Shown: positions 18,710-30,144, numbered from the stretch's first letter. The stretch: DNA of 64,000 nt from an uncultured Tolumonas sp. (GCF_963676665.1 NZ_OY781378.1:248001-312000), one strand, 5' to 3'. Program-made: numbers and translations. Notes: generated by a model not told the origin, from the letters alone.

Positions 18710-19600
18710 ATGAATATTGCACCGACCTATCCCAATTTAGTGCCTTTGGCACAACAGCCCGCGACGGAAGCCGCGCGGCGGGATAGCGCTATACGGGAGC
18801 CCATTCCACAGCCAGCGGCAAGCTCTTCGGGTAATACAGATAATCAGTTAAATAATTCTTCTGATACACCACAGCGTTATATCAACCTTAATAGCAACGC
18901 TAATTCAGATACGTACTCATTATCATCACTCAAAAATAACAGTGTTAAAAATGGTAGTACTGATACAACGTTGCCCTCTTCCGAAACGGTCACCGCAGCA
19001 TCAGATCAATCACGTCGTAACGGACAAACCTCTTCAGAAGGTGATGATGCTTCGTCAGGGTCTGAGGAAGATAAGAAAAAAGCACAGCAAAAAGAACAAG
19101 CAATTAAAGATCTTAAGAGTCGTGATGCAGAAGTTCGAACTCACGAACAAGCACATCAGGCTGCCGGCGGGCAATATGCGAGTGCACCATCATTTGATAT
19201 GACCAAAGGGCCGGATGGAAAAGATTATGCAACTGGCGGCCATGTGAATATTGACGTATCTCCTGTGTCCAATGATCCGCAGGCAACGTTGAATAAAATG
19301 AGGCAGATTAAATCTGCCGCTTTAGCTCCTGCAGAACCGTCTGCTCAAGATCGTAAAGTTGCTGCTCAAGCCGACGCCACTGCAGCGGCAGCTCAACGGG
19401 TTGTATCTAATCAATCTATTACTAAAGTGAACACCAATAGTGGTAAGGATGTGGCGGGCAGTAATAGTGAACAGAGTTCTGGTGTGACCAATACATCATT
19501 TGGTAATCCGGAAATGCTGCATCGTGGGCAGGTTATCTTAGCTCGTTATCAATTATCAGGCCGCCCGCAAGCGCAGACGGCACTGACTACTTATTCCTGA
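18710..19600 (+). CDS. SprA-family putative metalloprotease-like protein
   Basis: 296 residues. The first 115 residues are low-complexity (Ser, Asn, Gln, Thr rich), then a charged stretch (SGSEEDKKKAQQKEQAIK) leads into the conserved SprA-family domain. That domain has RTHEQAHQAAGGQYA with an HExxH zinc-protease motif at 145-149, followed by TGGHVNIDVSP and an alanine-rich helix. The family is widespread in proteobacteria but no activity is established. There is no signal peptide. It is paired with the flagellar-rod-like small gene. Protease activity is inference from the motif only. Confidence 0.8.
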   Translation: MNIAPTYPNLVPLAQQPATEAARRDSAIREPIPQPAASSSGNTDNQLNNSSDTPQRYINLNSNANSDTYSLSSLKNNSVKNGSTDTTLPSSETVTAASDQSRRNGQTSSEGDDASSGSEEDKKKAQQKEQAIKDLKSRDAEVRTHEQAHQAAGGQYASAPSFDMTKGPDGKDYATGGHVNIDVSPVSNDPQATLNKMRQIKSAALAPAEPSAQDRKVAAQADATAAAAQRVVSNQSITKVNTNSGKDVAGSNSEQSSGVTNTSFGNPEMLHRGQVILARYQLSGRPQAQTALTTYS

Positions 19601-19609
19601 TCTGTTTTA

Positions 19610-21916
19610 TTAGCGTCGTTTAGCGTTCGCAAACGCAGCAGCAAAGGCATTATTGTCGCCACCACTCTGTGATTTCTCAGCTGCTGTTGAGCGAGAAGCA
19701 GGTTTGCGATTAGTCTGTTCCTGACGCTCTTTCGGCTGAGGCTTGCTGGCCGTCACTTCATCATCTAAGCGCATGGTTAATGCAATACGCTTGCGCGGCA
19801 GGTCGACTTCCACCACTTTCACTTTGACGATATCACCCGCTTTTACCACTTCACGAGGATCGCTTACGTAACGATTGGTTAGTGCCGAAATATGCACTAA
19901 ACCATCCTGGTGCACACCGATATCAACAAACGCGCCGAAGTTGGTGACATTAGTGACACAGCCTTCCAGAACCATCTCTGGGCGCAGATCTTTCATCTCT
20001 TCTACGCCTTCACGGAAGGTGGCCGTTTTGAATTCGGGCCGTGGGTCGCGCCCAGGTTTATCCAACTCTTGCAAGATATCGGTGACGGTCGGAATACCAA
20101 AATGCTCATCGGTGTAATCGGCGGGTTTCAGCGATTTGAGCAAGGTGCTGTTACCAATCAAACCGGAAACAGGCTTATGTAACTGAGCGATAATTTTTTC
20201 CACCACCGGATAAGCTTCCGGATGAACAGAAGAGGCATCGAGCGGGTTTTTACCATCGCGAATACGAAGGAAGCCTGCACACTGTTCGTAAGCTTTCGGA
20301 CCTAAGCGTGCCACTTTCAGCAGCTCTTTACGCTCTTTAAAGGCACCATTGCTATCACGGTGCGCTACGATATTTTGCGCCAGTGTTTTGCTTAAGCCTG
20401 ATACGCGCGTCAATAGTGGAACTGAGGCGGTGTTAACATCCACGCCGACGGCGTTTACGCAATCTTCCACTACGGTATCGAGATTTTTAGCGAGTTGATT
20501 TTGGCTGACGTCATGCTGATATTGACCCACACCAATTGCTTTCGGATCGATTTTAACCAGCTCCGCCAGCGGATCTTGCAGACGACGGGCGATAGATACC
20601 GCACCGCGCAGCGATACATCCAGTTCCGGAAATTCTGCTGCGGCCAGTTCAGAGGCGGAATAAACCGATGCGCCCGCTTCGCTGACCACCACTTTTTGTG
20701 CTTTGCAATCGGAGTAACGTTGCAGCATGTCGGCAACTAGACGGTCTGTTTCCCGTGATGCCGTGCCGTTACCAATACTGACCAAACCAACATTATGCTG
20801 TTTGCACAATGTATGAATGATCTCAATGGCTTGATCATATTGGCGACGTGGTTCAAACGGATAAACAGTGTGTGTTGCCACTACTTTACCCGTTGCATCA
20901 ACAACTGCCACTTTTACGCCCGTGCGGATGCCGGGGTCTAAGCCCATCGTCGCTTTCATTCCTGCGGGAGCAGCCATCAACAGATCTTTTAAGTTGCTGG
21001 CAAAAACGCGGATCGCTTCGGTTTCGGCTGCATCACGCAGACGACCAATCAACTCGGTTTCCATCTGCAATGAGAGTTTAATTTTCCACGTCCAGTTCAC
21101 GACACTTTGCAGCCATTTATCGGCAGGGCGACCGCGAAAAGCCAACTCAAAGTAACGGGTGATCAACTGCTCACACGGATGTGTTTCACCCGTTTGCTCA
21201 ACTTGTAAATTCAAGGCTAAAAAGCCTTCATTGCGGCCACGTAACATGGCTAAGGTGCGATGCGACGGCACTTTAGCTATCGGTTCTTGATGATCAAAAT
21301 AATCGCTGAATTTAGCCCCTTCCGCCTGTTTGCCTTCGATCACTTGTGCGCGTAACAAAGCGGAACGCCACAGGTAGCTACGCAGTTGCTCTAATAAACC
21401 GGCTTCTTCGGCAAAACGTTCCATCAGAATATAACGGGCACCGTCCAGCGCAGTTTTGCTGTCATTGATCTGATGTTCTGCATTCAGATAAGGCTGTGCT
21501 TCTTGTTCAGGATCTAATTCTGGATTAGCCAACAGCATATCGGCCAATGGTTGCAGACCGGCTTCTATCGCGATCTGGCCTTTGGTACGGCGTTTTGGCT
21601 TATAGGGTAGATAGAGATCTTCCAGTCGTGTTTTAGTGTCCGCTGCCCAGATATCGGCGCGTAATTCATCGGTCAGTTTGCCTTGCTCACTGATCGACAA
21701 CAGGATGCTTTGACGGCGATCTTCCAGTTCGCGCAAATAGCCTAAGCGCTGCTCTAAATGACGTAATTGCGTGTCATCTAACCCGCCAGTGATTTCTTTA
21801 CGATAACGCGCGATAAACGGAACGGTGGAGCCGTCATCCAGTAATTTTACTGCGGCGGCCACCTGCTCATTGCGGGCGTTTAATTCATCAGCAATGATTT
21901 GATTAATCGAAGGCAT
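19610..21916 (-). CDS. tex: Tex family RNA-binding transcription accessory protein
   Basis: 768 residues from the ATG at 21916 ([12 protein letters not shown]). It was preferred to a longer frame because AGGA lies 7 bases upstream and Tex proteins begin this way. Order of parts: N-terminal helical Tex region, YqgF/RNase H-like domain ([17 protein letters not shown]), helix-hairpin-helix repeats ([15 protein letters not shown]) and a C-terminal S1 domain ([16 protein letters not shown]), then a basic tail. It binds nucleic acid and affects transcription; its exact role is not settled. It lies 25 bp after greB, a frequent pairing. Confidence 0.95.
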   Translation of the reverse strand: MPSINQIIADELNARNEQVAAAVKLLDDGSTVPFIARYRKEITGGLDDTQLRHLEQRLGYLRELEDRRQSILLSISEQGKLTDELRADIWAADTKTRLEDLYLPYKPKRRTKGQIAIEAGLQPLADMLLANPELDPEQEAQPYLNAEHQINDSKTALDGARYILMERFAEEAGLLEQLRSYLWRSALLRAQVIEGKQAEGAKFSDYFDHQEPIAKVPSHRTLAMLRGRNEGFLALNLQVEQTGETHPCEQLITRYFELAFRGRPADKWLQSVVNWTWKIKLSLQMETELIGRLRDAAETEAIRVFASNLKDLLMAAPAGMKATMGLDPGIRTGVKVAVVDATGKVVATHTVYPFEPRRQYDQAIEIIHTLCKQHNVGLVSIGNGTASRETDRLVADMLQRYSDCKAQKVVVSEAGASVYSASELAAAEFPELDVSLRGAVSIARRLQDPLAELVKIDPKAIGVGQYQHDVSQNQLAKNLDTVVEDCVNAVGVDVNTASVPLLTRVSGLSKTLAQNIVAHRDSNGAFKERKELLKVARLGPKAYEQCAGFLRIRDGKNPLDASSVHPEAYPVVEKIIAQLHKPVSGLIGNSTLLKSLKPADYTDEHFGIPTVTDILQELDKPGRDPRPEFKTATFREGVEEMKDLRPEMVLEGCVTNVTNFGAFVDIGVHQDGLVHISALTNRYVSDPREVVKAGDIVKVKVVEVDLPRKRIALTMRLDDEVTASKPQPKERQEQTNRKPASRSTAAEKSQSGGDNNAFAAAFANAKRR

Positions 21917-21941
21917 GTTTATCCTCGGTGTTGTGATGCCG

Positions 21942-22427
21942 TTATTCTGCGCTAAACGGCTGATATTGGATCTTATTGATGTACCACTCTTTCTCGCCCG
22001 ATGGGGTTTGTACCCGCACTTCATCGTCGACTTGTTTGCCGATCAAGGCGCGGGCCATCGGCGAATCAATGGTGATGTAATTGTTTTTGGTGTCGATTTC
22101 ATCGGTGCCGACAATGCGATAACGCACGATGTCACCTTGTTCATTTTCCAACTCCACCCAAGCGCCAAAATAGACTTTGCCCTCTTGCTGTGGCGCATAT
22201 TCGACAATTTTCAATGCATCCAAACGCTTGGTCAGAAAACGTAATCGCCGATCAATAGAGCGCAACTCTCGTTTTCCTTCCTTATATTCAGCATTTTCAC
22301 TGCGGTCACCCAGTGCGGCGGCCTCTGAGACGGCCTGTGTTACCTCTGGCCGTTTTACTTTCCACAGATATTTCAGTTCATCTTCGAGTTTTTGCCAGCC
22401 GGCGCGGGTAATGAGGTTGGTTTTCAT
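21942..22427 (-). CDS. greB: Transcription elongation factor GreB
   Basis: 161 residues. The N-terminal coiled coil carries the acidic tip ([10 protein letters not shown]), and the C-terminal FKBP-like domain begins near [12 protein letters not shown]. GreB enters the RNA polymerase secondary channel and stimulates cleavage of backtracked RNA. GreB rather than GreA is chosen from the basic stretch [19 protein letters not shown]-like and the WYINKIQY ending. It is upstream of tex on the same strand and divergent from mraZ. Confidence 0.93.
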   Translation of the reverse strand: MKTNLITRAGWQKLEDELKYLWKVKRPEVTQAVSEAAALGDRSENAEYKEGKRELRSIDRRLRFLTKRLDALKIVEYAPQQEGKVYFGAWVELENEQGDIVRYRIVGTDEIDTKNNYITIDSPMARALIGKQVDDEVRVQTPSGEKEWYINKIQYQPFSAE

Positions 22428-22637
22428 TGTCGTTACTTTGACAGAGAGAGTTCATGAGCCGCAGCATAAGGCGTTTGTTAAAAATCGCCAAATATCCTGC
22501 TGATCAGATGTTTAAAAGTGATGCACTTCGCAAACTGATTATTTTTTATTATCAGGCATTTTGCTGAAAAATCAGCCGCTTTAGAGAGAGATGAAAAAAA
22601 TCCCCGTTTGTTAGTTCGAATCAAGCCTGACTGGCGC

Positions 22638-22666
22638 TTGCAAAGGGGCATAGGCATCCTTACACT
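22638..22666 (+). promoter_or_regulatory. Promoter of the dcw cluster (Pmra)
   Basis: TTGCAA at 22638-22643 and TACACT at 22661-22666 are separated by exactly 17 bases, a good sigma-70 promoter. The expected start is near 22673, on the MraZ operator. The rest of the 334-bp greB-mraZ gap shows no gene. Confidence 0.65.
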
Positions 22667-22671
22667 TCTAA

Positions 22672-22696
22672 GTGGAAAAAAGTGGGATATTGTGGA
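22672..22696 (+). promoter_or_regulatory. MraZ operator (three direct GTGG repeats)
   Basis: GTGGA, GTGGG and GTGGA are spaced with a strict 10-bp period (22672, 22682, 22692). MraZ is known to bind three TGGGN repeats of this spacing in front of its own gene. The site covers the expected transcription start, consistent with autorepression of the dcw operon. Confidence 0.8.
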
Positions 22697-22761
22697 GCTC
22701 TGTAGAATGAATTCCCAATATTCACCGGCTGGCAGGAAATAACCAAACAGCAAGGTGCGGC

Positions 22762-23220
22762 ATGCTACGTGGAGCACACGCCATCGCTCTGGATACCAAA
22801 GGGCGATTAGCAGTTCCAACTAAGTTTCGAGACTGGCTTCGCGAAGAGTGCGAGGGCCAGCTTGTCTGCACCATTGATATAGCGAATCCCTGCCTGCTGC
22901 TGTACCCACTTGGTGAATGGGAAGAAATAGAAAAGAAGCTGAAATCCCTGTCCAGCATGAATCCGGTAGAGCGTCGTTTACAGCGTTTACTACTGGGTTA
23001 TGCCTGTGAATGTGAGCTGGATGGTAATGGTCGTTTGCTGTTGTCGGCGCCGTTACGTCAGCACGCTGGGCTGGATAAACAGATCATGCTGGTTGGTCAA
23101 TTAAATAAATTTGAAATCTGGAGTGAAACTCGCTGGTTACAACAAGTGGATGAGGACATTCAGGCATTGCCGGATATGGACTGGACTACTTCGGATAAAC
23201 TGCGTGATTTTTCACTTTAG
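22762..23220 (+). CDS. mraZ: Transcriptional regulator MraZ
   Basis: 152 residues made of two SpoVT/AbrB-like DNA-binding halves ([17 protein letters not shown] and [17 protein letters not shown]). MraZ forms a ring and represses the dcw operon through GTGG repeats, which are visible 66-90 bp upstream. AAGGTG lies just before the ATG. First gene of the division and cell-wall cluster. Confidence 0.96.
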   Translation: MLRGAHAIALDTKGRLAVPTKFRDWLREECEGQLVCTIDIANPCLLLYPLGEWEEIEKKLKSLSSMNPVERRLQRLLLGYACECELDGNGRLLLSAPLRQHAGLDKQIMLVGQLNKFEIWSETRWLQQVDEDIQALPDMDWTTSDKLRDFSL

Positions 23221-23238
23221 CACTGGGGATAAAAGCTA

Positions 23239-24165
23239 ATGGAACATATCACTGTACTGTTGCAGGAAGCGGTGGACGGGCTGGCTATTCGCCCGGACGG
23301 CGTATACGTGGACGGTACATTCGGACGTGGTGGACATTCCCGTCTGATCCTGCAACACCTCGGCCCACAGGGGCGCTTGTATGCTATTGACCGTGACCCT
23401 CAGGCGGTGGCAGTAGCCAAAGAGTGGCAGGATCCCCGTTTTGAAATCATCTCCGGCCCATTCTCTTCACTGTATGACTATATGGCAGAGCGTGATCTGC
23501 TGGGTAAAGTTGACGGTTTATTGTTGGATCTCGGCGTGTCATCACCACAACTGGATGAAGCTGAGCGTGGTTTCAGTTTCATGAACGATGGTCCACTTGA
23601 TATGCGCATGGACCCATTGCATGGTGAAAGCGCAGCAGATTGGCTGTTGCACGCTGATGTGGATGATATTGCCTGGGTGCTGCGCACTTACGGTGAGGAA
23701 CGTTTTGCCAATCGTATCGCCCGCGCCATCGTGGCCGATCGTGTCACGACACCTTACACCCGCACTCGCCAGTTGGCTGAGATGATTGCCCGTGTGGTGC
23801 CAAACAAAGAAAAACATAAACATCCTGCCACACGTAGCTTTCAGGCGTTACGTATTCATGTAAACCAAGAATTAAAAGAGATCGAAGAAACGCTAAAAGC
23901 GTCATTATCGGTGTTGGCTCCTGGTGGTCGGTTGGCCGTGATCAGTTTCCATTCACTGGAAGACCGTATCGTTAAGCAATTTATTCGTCAGCAGGAAAAA
24001 GGCATCCAGCCACCGAAAGGCTTACCTATTACGGAAGACCAAATTCGTAAAACTCAGACCTTACATTCGGTTGGCAAAGCGATAAAGCCTGCTGATAGTG
24101 AAGTTTCCGACAATGTGCGTTCACGCAGTTCGGTATTGCGTGTTGCTGAGCGTCTGGAGAGCTAA
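23239..24165 (+). CDS. rsmH: 16S rRNA (cytosine1402-N4)-methyltransferase
   Basis: 308 residues. The SAM-binding loop [13 protein letters not shown] and the MraW signature regions ([34 protein letters not shown]) are intact. It methylates C1402 in the 16S rRNA decoding centre. It follows mraZ by 18 bp and precedes ftsL by 2 bp, as in most bacteria. Confidence 0.97.
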   Translation: MEHITVLLQEAVDGLAIRPDGVYVDGTFGRGGHSRLILQHLGPQGRLYAIDRDPQAVAVAKEWQDPRFEIISGPFSSLYDYMAERDLLGKVDGLLLDLGVSSPQLDEAERGFSFMNDGPLDMRMDPLHGESAADWLLHADVDDIAWVLRTYGEERFANRIARAIVADRVTTPYTRTRQLAEMIARVVPNKEKHKHPATRSFQALRIHVNQELKEIEETLKASLSVLAPGGRLAVISFHSLEDRIVKQFIRQQEKGIQPPKGLPITEDQIRKTQTLHSVGKAIKPADSEVSDNVRSRSSVLRVAERLES

Positions 24166-24167
24166 CG

Positions 24168-24479
24168 ATGGAACGCCGGCTTAATCTCGCTTTATTGATC
24201 TTGCTGGATCTGAAACGTCACTGGTTTCAGGTCATTCTGAGTCTGGCTATTCTTGGTTCCGCGCTCACCACGATAGTAGTAACGGACGATACCCGTTCTG
24301 TGACGGCGGAATTGAACAAGGTGCAGAGCAAAAGTGATGATCTTGAAGTCGAATGGCGACATTTGGTTTTAGAACAGAATGCTCAGGCTGAGCATTCGCG
24401 CGTTTCGGATATTGCCAAAGTGAAGTTGGCAATGACACGGCCTAAGCCTTTAGAAGAAAAGATGATTAGTCTGCCATGA
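24168..24479 (+). CDS. ftsL: Cell division protein FtsL
   Basis: 103 residues: a short basic cytoplasmic start, one membrane helix (about 20-42, FQVILSLAILGSALTTIVV) and a periplasmic leucine-zipper-like coiled coil. It acts in the FtsQLB complex that activates septal FtsWI. GGAG lies 8 bases upstream, and its stop overlaps the ftsI start (ATGA). Identification rests on position and topology, since FtsL sequences are poorly conserved. Confidence 0.93.
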   Translation: MERRLNLALLILLDLKRHWFQVILSLAILGSALTTIVVTDDTRSVTAELNKVQSKSDDLEVEWRHLVLEQNAQAEHSRVSDIAKVKLAMTRPKPLEEKMISLP

Positions 24480-26242
24480 GCATAAGAGCTACTGCTAAGA
24501 AAAATAATAAGAAACCCGATACCGGTCTCGCACGCTGGCGTTTCATGGTATTAATGGGATTCATTTTTGCCGGTTTTACCGGTCTGGTTGCCCGTACCGC
24601 ATGGATACAAGTTATCCAACCTGATCGCTTGCGTCAGGAAGGTGACATGCGTTCGCTGAGAACAACATCCGACCCTTCGGATCGTGGCATGATCACCGAT
24701 CGTAATGGTGAACAATTAGCTGTTTCCGTTCCCGTGCAAGCTGTGTGGGCCGATCCGAAAGAGATCCACGAAGCGGATGGGTTAAAAAATACCGATGCGT
24801 GGATGGCGTTAGCGGATGTGCTGGATCTGGATATGCCTAAGTTAACCGCCAGCATCGCTGATCCAAAACGCCGTTTTGTCTACCTGCAGCGACAAATTAC
24901 TCCTGCGGTGGCGGATTACGTCGCTAAATTAAAACTACCGGGTGTGCATTTACGTCGGGAAACCAAACGCTATTACCCAACTGGTGAAATCAGTGCGCAC
25001 TTGGTGGGAAACACTAATATCGATGGTGCCGGTATTGAAGGTGTGGAGCGGGCATTTAACGAATGGCTGACCTCGACGCCGTCAGAATACAAGATCCGTA
25101 AAGACCGTCAGGGACGGGTCATTGAAAATATCGGCATCGTCAAAGAAGGTAAGAAAGCAGGGCAACTGGTATTAAGTATCGACCAGCGTTTGCAATCAGT
25201 AGCTTATCGCTCTTTGAAATATGCGACTGAAGTGAATAAAGCGACTTCAGGTTCGTTGGTGCTGATGGATGTCATCACTGGTGAAATCTTGGCGATGGTT
25301 AATACGCCGTCCTATAACCCGAATAATCGTGAACAGTATGAAAGCTTCCGTGCCCGAAATCGTGCAGTCACTGATACTTATGAACCGGGTTCTACCGTAA
25401 AACCGATAGTTGCCATGAGTGCATTGGAACATGGCGTTATTAACTGGAAAGAAATTCTGGATACGCGGCCATTTGCGGTGGGCGGACATATCGTCACCGA
25501 TAGTCATAAGATGGCATCGGGTGGTTTGTACGACATTTTGAAATTCTCTTCCAACATCGGTATGGCACATATTGCCATGCGTATGCAGCCGCAATGGATC
25601 ACGGGTAAACTCGAAGAGTTCGGTTTGGGACAGGATTCCGGAACTGGATTAATGGGCGAAAGTTCAGGGATGGTACCAATGCGCACGCGTTGGTCAAATA
25701 TTGAACTGGCTACTCTTGGTTTTGGTTATGGTCTGCGCGTAACACCATTGCAACTTACGGCTGCCTATGCTGCTTTAGCCAATAAAGGTGTTCGCAAACC
25801 AATCTCAGTACTGAAAGTAGCCCAAGCTCCACAAGGTGAGCGAGTTATCGCCCCTGAAATTGCCGAACAAGTTATTCATGCCTTGGAAGGGGTAGTGGAA
25901 GAGGGCGGTACTGGTGGTAAAGCCGCAGTACCTGGTTACCGTGTAGCTGGTAAGACTGGTACGGCAAAAGTGGCCGCCGCTGGCGGATACGGTAAAGATT
26001 ATGTGGGTACATTTGCTGGGTTTGCGCCGGTCAGTAATCCGCGTTTTGCGATGGTGGTGATCATTAACGAGCCTCATGGCGCCTCATATTACGGTGGTTC
26101 CGTTGCTGGCCCTACGTTTGCGGAAGTAATGAGTAGTGCATTGCAGCTTTATAATGTGCCACCAGATGCGTTACCTGATCCCAAAGAAGAATTGAATACC
26201 GCTCAACGTAGCGAGGTGAAGAAAAATGCCACTCGCTCTTGA
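24476..26242 (+). CDS. ftsI: Septal peptidoglycan transpeptidase FtsI (PBP3)
   Basis: 588 residues. One N-terminal membrane anchor (about 22-43), a pedestal domain and a class B penicillin-binding transpeptidase. Active-site motifs are all present: STVK with Ser306, SSN at 358-360 and KTG at 493. It cross-links septal peptidoglycan together with FtsW. Overlaps ftsL at its start and murE at its end. Confidence 0.97.
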   Translation: MSIRATAKKNNKKPDTGLARWRFMVLMGFIFAGFTGLVARTAWIQVIQPDRLRQEGDMRSLRTTSDPSDRGMITDRNGEQLAVSVPVQAVWADPKEIHEADGLKNTDAWMALADVLDLDMPKLTASIADPKRRFVYLQRQITPAVADYVAKLKLPGVHLRRETKRYYPTGEISAHLVGNTNIDGAGIEGVERAFNEWLTSTPSEYKIRKDRQGRVIENIGIVKEGKKAGQLVLSIDQRLQSVAYRSLKYATEVNKATSGSLVLMDVITGEILAMVNTPSYNPNNREQYESFRARNRAVTDTYEPGSTVKPIVAMSALEHGVINWKEILDTRPFAVGGHIVTDSHKMASGGLYDILKFSSNIGMAHIAMRMQPQWITGKLEEFGLGQDSGTGLMGESSGMVPMRTRWSNIELATLGFGYGLRVTPLQLTAAYAALANKGVRKPISVLKVAQAPQGERVIAPEIAEQVIHALEGVVEEGGTGGKAAVPGYRVAGKTGTAKVAAAGGYGKDYVGTFAGFAPVSNPRFAMVVIINEPHGASYYGGSVAGPTFAEVMSSALQLYNVPPDALPDPKEELNTAQRSEVKKNATRS

Positions 26243-27695
26243 TCGACTACTGGCGGGCTTTAATATCTCCGCACCTGCTATTCCATTAAGTGATATGCAG
26301 TTAGATACGCGCTTGTTAAAACAAGGTTCTCTATTTCTGGCGTTAAAAGGGCATGCGGTTGATGGCCGTTTGTTTATGCAACAAGCTGAGCAATCAGGGG
26401 CTGCGGCCATTTTATTCGATAATAGCGATGGCTTTATTGCTCCAACGCTGAGTATTCCTTGTATTGCTGTGCCGTCATTAGCTGAAAAAGTCAGTGAACT
26501 GGCTGGGCTGTTTTATGATCAACCAGCAAAAAAATTAGCACTGGTTGGAGTAACTGGCACCAATGGCAAAAGTACCTGTACACAGCTGATTGCCAACTGG
26601 ACACAATTACTCGGCCAGCGTGGTGGTGTGTTAGGCACATTGGGTAATGGCTTATTCGGTCAGTTGCGGGCAACAGAAAATACCACGGGTAGTGCGATAT
26701 CTATTCAGCAAGAATTGGCGCATTTTGCCGCTGCACAGGTTGATGTTGCTGCGATGGAAGTCTCTTCGCATGGACTGGTGCAGCATCGAGTCTCGGCATT
26801 ACCCTTTGCCGCTGCGGTATTCACTAACCTCAGCCGTGATCACCTTGATTACCACCATACTATGCAGGCGTATGCAGAAGCGAAACGTCAAATCTTTAAG
26901 CAAACAACGCCTGCACATTGTATTCTGAATGCCGATGACGAGACTGCGAGAGAATGGTTACAACAAATGCCACAGGCTGTGGTTTATGGCATCGATCAGC
27001 CACTGCCAAACCATACCGGCTCTTTTCTCTACGCTACTGATGTAAAATATCACCCGCAAGGTATTACTATCAGCATTCACTCTTCCTGGGGGGATGGTGT
27101 ATTATCTGCGCCCCTTCTTGGGAAGTTTAATGTATCTAATTTGCTGGCGGCGTTAGCGGTAATGTTGGTTTTGCAGTACGATTTTGAAACGCTGTGTCAG
27201 ACGGCATCCCGCCTGCAACCAGTCACTGGTCGAATGGAATGTTTTGGTAATCCGCAGCAGCCGTTAGTGGTGGTGGATTACGCTCATACCCCTGATGGTC
27301 TGGAAAAAGCACTACAAGCGGCAAGGCAGCATTGTCATGGCCGTCTGTTTTGTATTTTCGGCTGTGGTGGCGATCGTGATCGCGGTAAGCGGCCTCAAAT
27401 GGCTGCCATTGCAGAGCAGTGGGCAGATACAATTATCCTGACTGATGACAATCCTCGTACTGAAGATCCTGCCGTTATTATCGCGGATATGTGTGCTGGT
27501 TTACAAAAGCCAGCGCAGGCACATATTGAACATTCGCGAACTCGTGCCATCGAACTCGCGCTGTCACAAGCCGTTGCTGGGGACATAATTTTATTGGCCG
27601 GGAAAGGCCATGAAGATTATCAAATTATTGGCAAAGAAAAACGCCATTACAGCGACCGGGAAACAGTCATGCAGCTACTGGGAGCAACGTCATGA
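26226..27695 (+). CDS. murE: UDP-MurNAc-tripeptide synthetase (meso-DAP adding)
   Basis: 489 residues. The ATP-binding loop is GTNGKST (about 111-117), and the DNPR motif at 408-411 is the signature for meso-diaminopimelate as the added amino acid. It adds the third residue of the peptidoglycan stem peptide in the cytoplasm. The start overlaps the end of ftsI by 17 bp, with GAGG just upstream. Confidence 0.97.
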   Translation: MPLALDRLLAGFNISAPAIPLSDMQLDTRLLKQGSLFLALKGHAVDGRLFMQQAEQSGAAAILFDNSDGFIAPTLSIPCIAVPSLAEKVSELAGLFYDQPAKKLALVGVTGTNGKSTCTQLIANWTQLLGQRGGVLGTLGNGLFGQLRATENTTGSAISIQQELAHFAAAQVDVAAMEVSSHGLVQHRVSALPFAAAVFTNLSRDHLDYHHTMQAYAEAKRQIFKQTTPAHCILNADDETAREWLQQMPQAVVYGIDQPLPNHTGSFLYATDVKYHPQGITISIHSSWGDGVLSAPLLGKFNVSNLLAALAVMLVLQYDFETLCQTASRLQPVTGRMECFGNPQQPLVVVDYAHTPDGLEKALQAARQHCHGRLFCIFGCGGDRDRGKRPQMAAIAEQWADTIILTDDNPRTEDPAVIIADMCAGLQKPAQAHIEHSRTRAIELALSQAVAGDIILLAGKGHEDYQIIGKEKRHYSDRETVMQLLGATS

Positions 27696-29062
27696 TACCT
27701 ATGTCATTAGCACAAATCGCTCAAGTGACAGATGGTCAGTTATTAAATTGTGCTGATACCAGTCTGGTTGTTAGCAATATCAGTACTGATACCCGTACAG
27801 TAACTGATGGAGCCCTGTTTATAGCATTGCAGGGCGAACGTTTTGATGCTCATCAATTTGTCGATCACGCCATGCTCAAAGGTGCTGTTGCGGCCGTGGT
27901 ATCTCGTCCACTACCTGATGCCAGCCCACAAATTTTGGTTGCTGATACACGCATCGCGTTGGGTCAAATCGCTGCTTGGGGCCGTGAACAACTTGATCTT
28001 CAGATCGTTGCGATCACCGGCAGTTGTGGCAAAACGACGTTAAAAGAGATGTGTGCAGCAATTTTACAGCAGACTGCTCCGGTGCTGGCGACCCAAGGTA
28101 ATCTGAATAATGAAATAGGGGTGCCACAAACCTTATTGCGACTAACACCAACTGAACGTTATGCCGTTGTTGAGTTGGGCGCGAATCATCCTGGTGAAAT
28201 TGCTTGGACGACCTCATTAGTTAAACCCGATGTTGCCGTAATAAATAATGTGGCAGCTGCCCATCTGGCTGGCTTTGGTTCATTACGCGGTGTTGCGGTT
28301 GCTAAAACTGAAATTTTTGGTGGTTTGTCGGCAACGGGCACTGCTGTTATCAATGCTGACAGTGAGTTTTATGATTGGTGGCGGGAGATTTTGTCTGTTC
28401 GCACCGTTAGTTTTGGTTTGGAAAATGCCAAAGCCGATTTTCGTGCTGAAAATATTCAGCAGGATGAACAAGGCATTGCCAGTTTCACACTGCTTGCTCC
28501 GCAAGGAAGCATTGATATTCAGCTACCTATTCCGGGTTTACACAATATCAGCAATGCACTGGCTGCTGCTGCCGTGACCACTTCGCTGGGGTTAACTCTG
28601 GCTCAGGTAAAATCCGGATTGGCTAATATGCGACCGGTAAAGGGACGTTTTTGTGTACAAAAACTGTCAGATGATTTAACGGTCATTGATGATACCTATA
28701 ACGCCAGCGTGCAATCGGTCATGGCAGCTATTGATACACTAGCCGTCATGCCGGGATATCGGGTTCTGGCTTTTGGTGATATGGGTGAACTAGGGGCTGA
28801 TGCGGCCAGTTTGCATCGTCAGATCGGCGAACATGCTCGGTTACGGCAACTGGATGCGTTACTCACTGTGGGTAGTTTATCGCGTCACGCAGCACAAGCG
28901 GCTGATGGCCAACATTTTAATGATAAAGAAAGCCTGTATCAGGCATTACAGATGTTAATACAACAACATCGACCTATGACTATTTTGGCCAAAGGTGCGC
29001 GCAGTGCCCGAATGGAAGAAGTAGTCGCTTTTGTCAAATCTTGTGAGGAACAAGCATGTTAG
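27692..29062 (+). CDS. murF: UDP-MurNAc-pentapeptide synthetase (D-Ala-D-Ala adding)
   Basis: 456 residues. The ATP loop [10 protein letters not shown] near 110-119 and the Mur-ligase central domain ([14 protein letters not shown]) are present. It joins D-Ala-D-Ala to the tripeptide. The D-Ala-D-Ala ligase gene that often lies in this cluster is missing here. Overlaps murE by 4 bp and mraY by 7 bp. Confidence 0.97.
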   Translation: MIPMSLAQIAQVTDGQLLNCADTSLVVSNISTDTRTVTDGALFIALQGERFDAHQFVDHAMLKGAVAAVVSRPLPDASPQILVADTRIALGQIAAWGREQLDLQIVAITGSCGKTTLKEMCAAILQQTAPVLATQGNLNNEIGVPQTLLRLTPTERYAVVELGANHPGEIAWTTSLVKPDVAVINNVAAAHLAGFGSLRGVAVAKTEIFGGLSATGTAVINADSEFYDWWREILSVRTVSFGLENAKADFRAENIQQDEQGIASFTLLAPQGSIDIQLPIPGLHNISNALAAAAVTTSLGLTLAQVKSGLANMRPVKGRFCVQKLSDDLTVIDDTYNASVQSVMAAIDTLAVMPGYRVLAFGDMGELGADAASLHRQIGEHARLRQLDALLTVGSLSRHAAQAADGQHFNDKESLYQALQMLIQQHRPMTILAKGARSARMEEVVAFVKSCEEQAC

Positions 29063-30138
29063 TTTGGCTGGCGGAGTTGTTAACGCCCCATTTATCCTTT
29101 TTTCATGTGGTCTCTTATCTGACCTTCCGTGCCATTATGTCTATTTTGACTGGGCTTGGTTTTGCCCTGTGGATGGGGCCTCGCTTGATCCGTCGTCTGC
29201 AATTATTGCAGATCGGGCAGGTTGTGCGTAACGATGGCCCTGAATCACATTTTAGCAAAGCAGGTACACCAACAATGGGCGGGATCATGATCCTGCTGTC
29301 GATTTTCTTGTCGGTGATTTTGTGGGCCCGTCTTAGCAACCCTTATGTTTGGGTTGTGCTATTTGTGCTGGTCAGCTTTGGCACTATCGGTTTTATTGAT
29401 GACTACCGCAAAGTGATCCGTAAAAACCCGGATGGTCTAATTGCGCGCTGGAAATACTTCTGGCAATCCGCTTCAGCATTGGCTGTGGCGGTGTTCTTGT
29501 ATGCAACTGCTACCAGTGACGCACAAACCACATTGGTGGTGCCATTCTTTAAAGAAATTATGCCGCAACTTGGTTTGTTGTTCATTCTGATGACCTATTT
29601 TGTCATTGTAGGCTCTTCTAATGCAGTAAACCTGACGGATGGCTTAGATGGCCTCGCTATTATGCCAACCGTCATGGTGGCCGCTGGTTTCGCTTTAATC
29701 GCCTGGGCTACGGGTAACGTTAATTTTGCAAATTACTTACATATTCCGTATGTCGCCAATGCATCTGAATTGATGGTTATCTGTACCGCTATTATCGGTG
29801 CCGGTCTTGGTTTCTTGTGGTTTAACACCTATCCAGCCCAAGTGTTTATGGGCGATGTTGGCTCGCTGGCACTGGGTGCCATTCTAGGCATCATCGCAGT
29901 GTTAGTACGTCAGGAATTTTTGTTGTTCATTATGGGCGGCGTTTTTGTGATGGAAACCATGTCGGTGATCCTGCAGGTTGGCTCGTATAAATTGCGCGGC
30001 CAGCGAATTTTCCGTATGGCGCCAATACATCATCATTACGAATTAAAAGGCTGGCCGGAACCTCGGGTGATTGTTCGTTTCTGGATCATCACGCTGGTGT
30101 TGGTGTTGTTAGGTCTGGTTACTCTGAAACTAAGGTAG
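29056..30138 (+). CDS. mraY: Phospho-MurNAc-pentapeptide translocase
   Basis: 360 residues with about ten membrane helices. Conserved cytoplasmic motifs are intact: [18 protein letters not shown] with catalytic aspartates and [13 protein letters not shown]. It transfers phospho-MurNAc-pentapeptide to undecaprenyl phosphate, making lipid I at the inner membrane. Confidence 0.97.
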   Translation: MLVWLAELLTPHLSFFHVVSYLTFRAIMSILTGLGFALWMGPRLIRRLQLLQIGQVVRNDGPESHFSKAGTPTMGGIMILLSIFLSVILWARLSNPYVWVVLFVLVSFGTIGFIDDYRKVIRKNPDGLIARWKYFWQSASALAVAVFLYATATSDAQTTLVVPFFKEIMPQLGLLFILMTYFVIVGSSNAVNLTDGLDGLAIMPTVMVAAGFALIAWATGNVNFANYLHIPYVANASELMVICTAIIGAGLGFLWFNTYPAQVFMGDVGSLALGAILGIIAVLVRQEFLLFIMGGVFVMETMSVILQVGSYKLRGQRIFRMAPIHHHYELKGWPEPRVIVRFWIITLVLVLLGLVTLKLR

Positions 30139-30144
30139 TCACGG

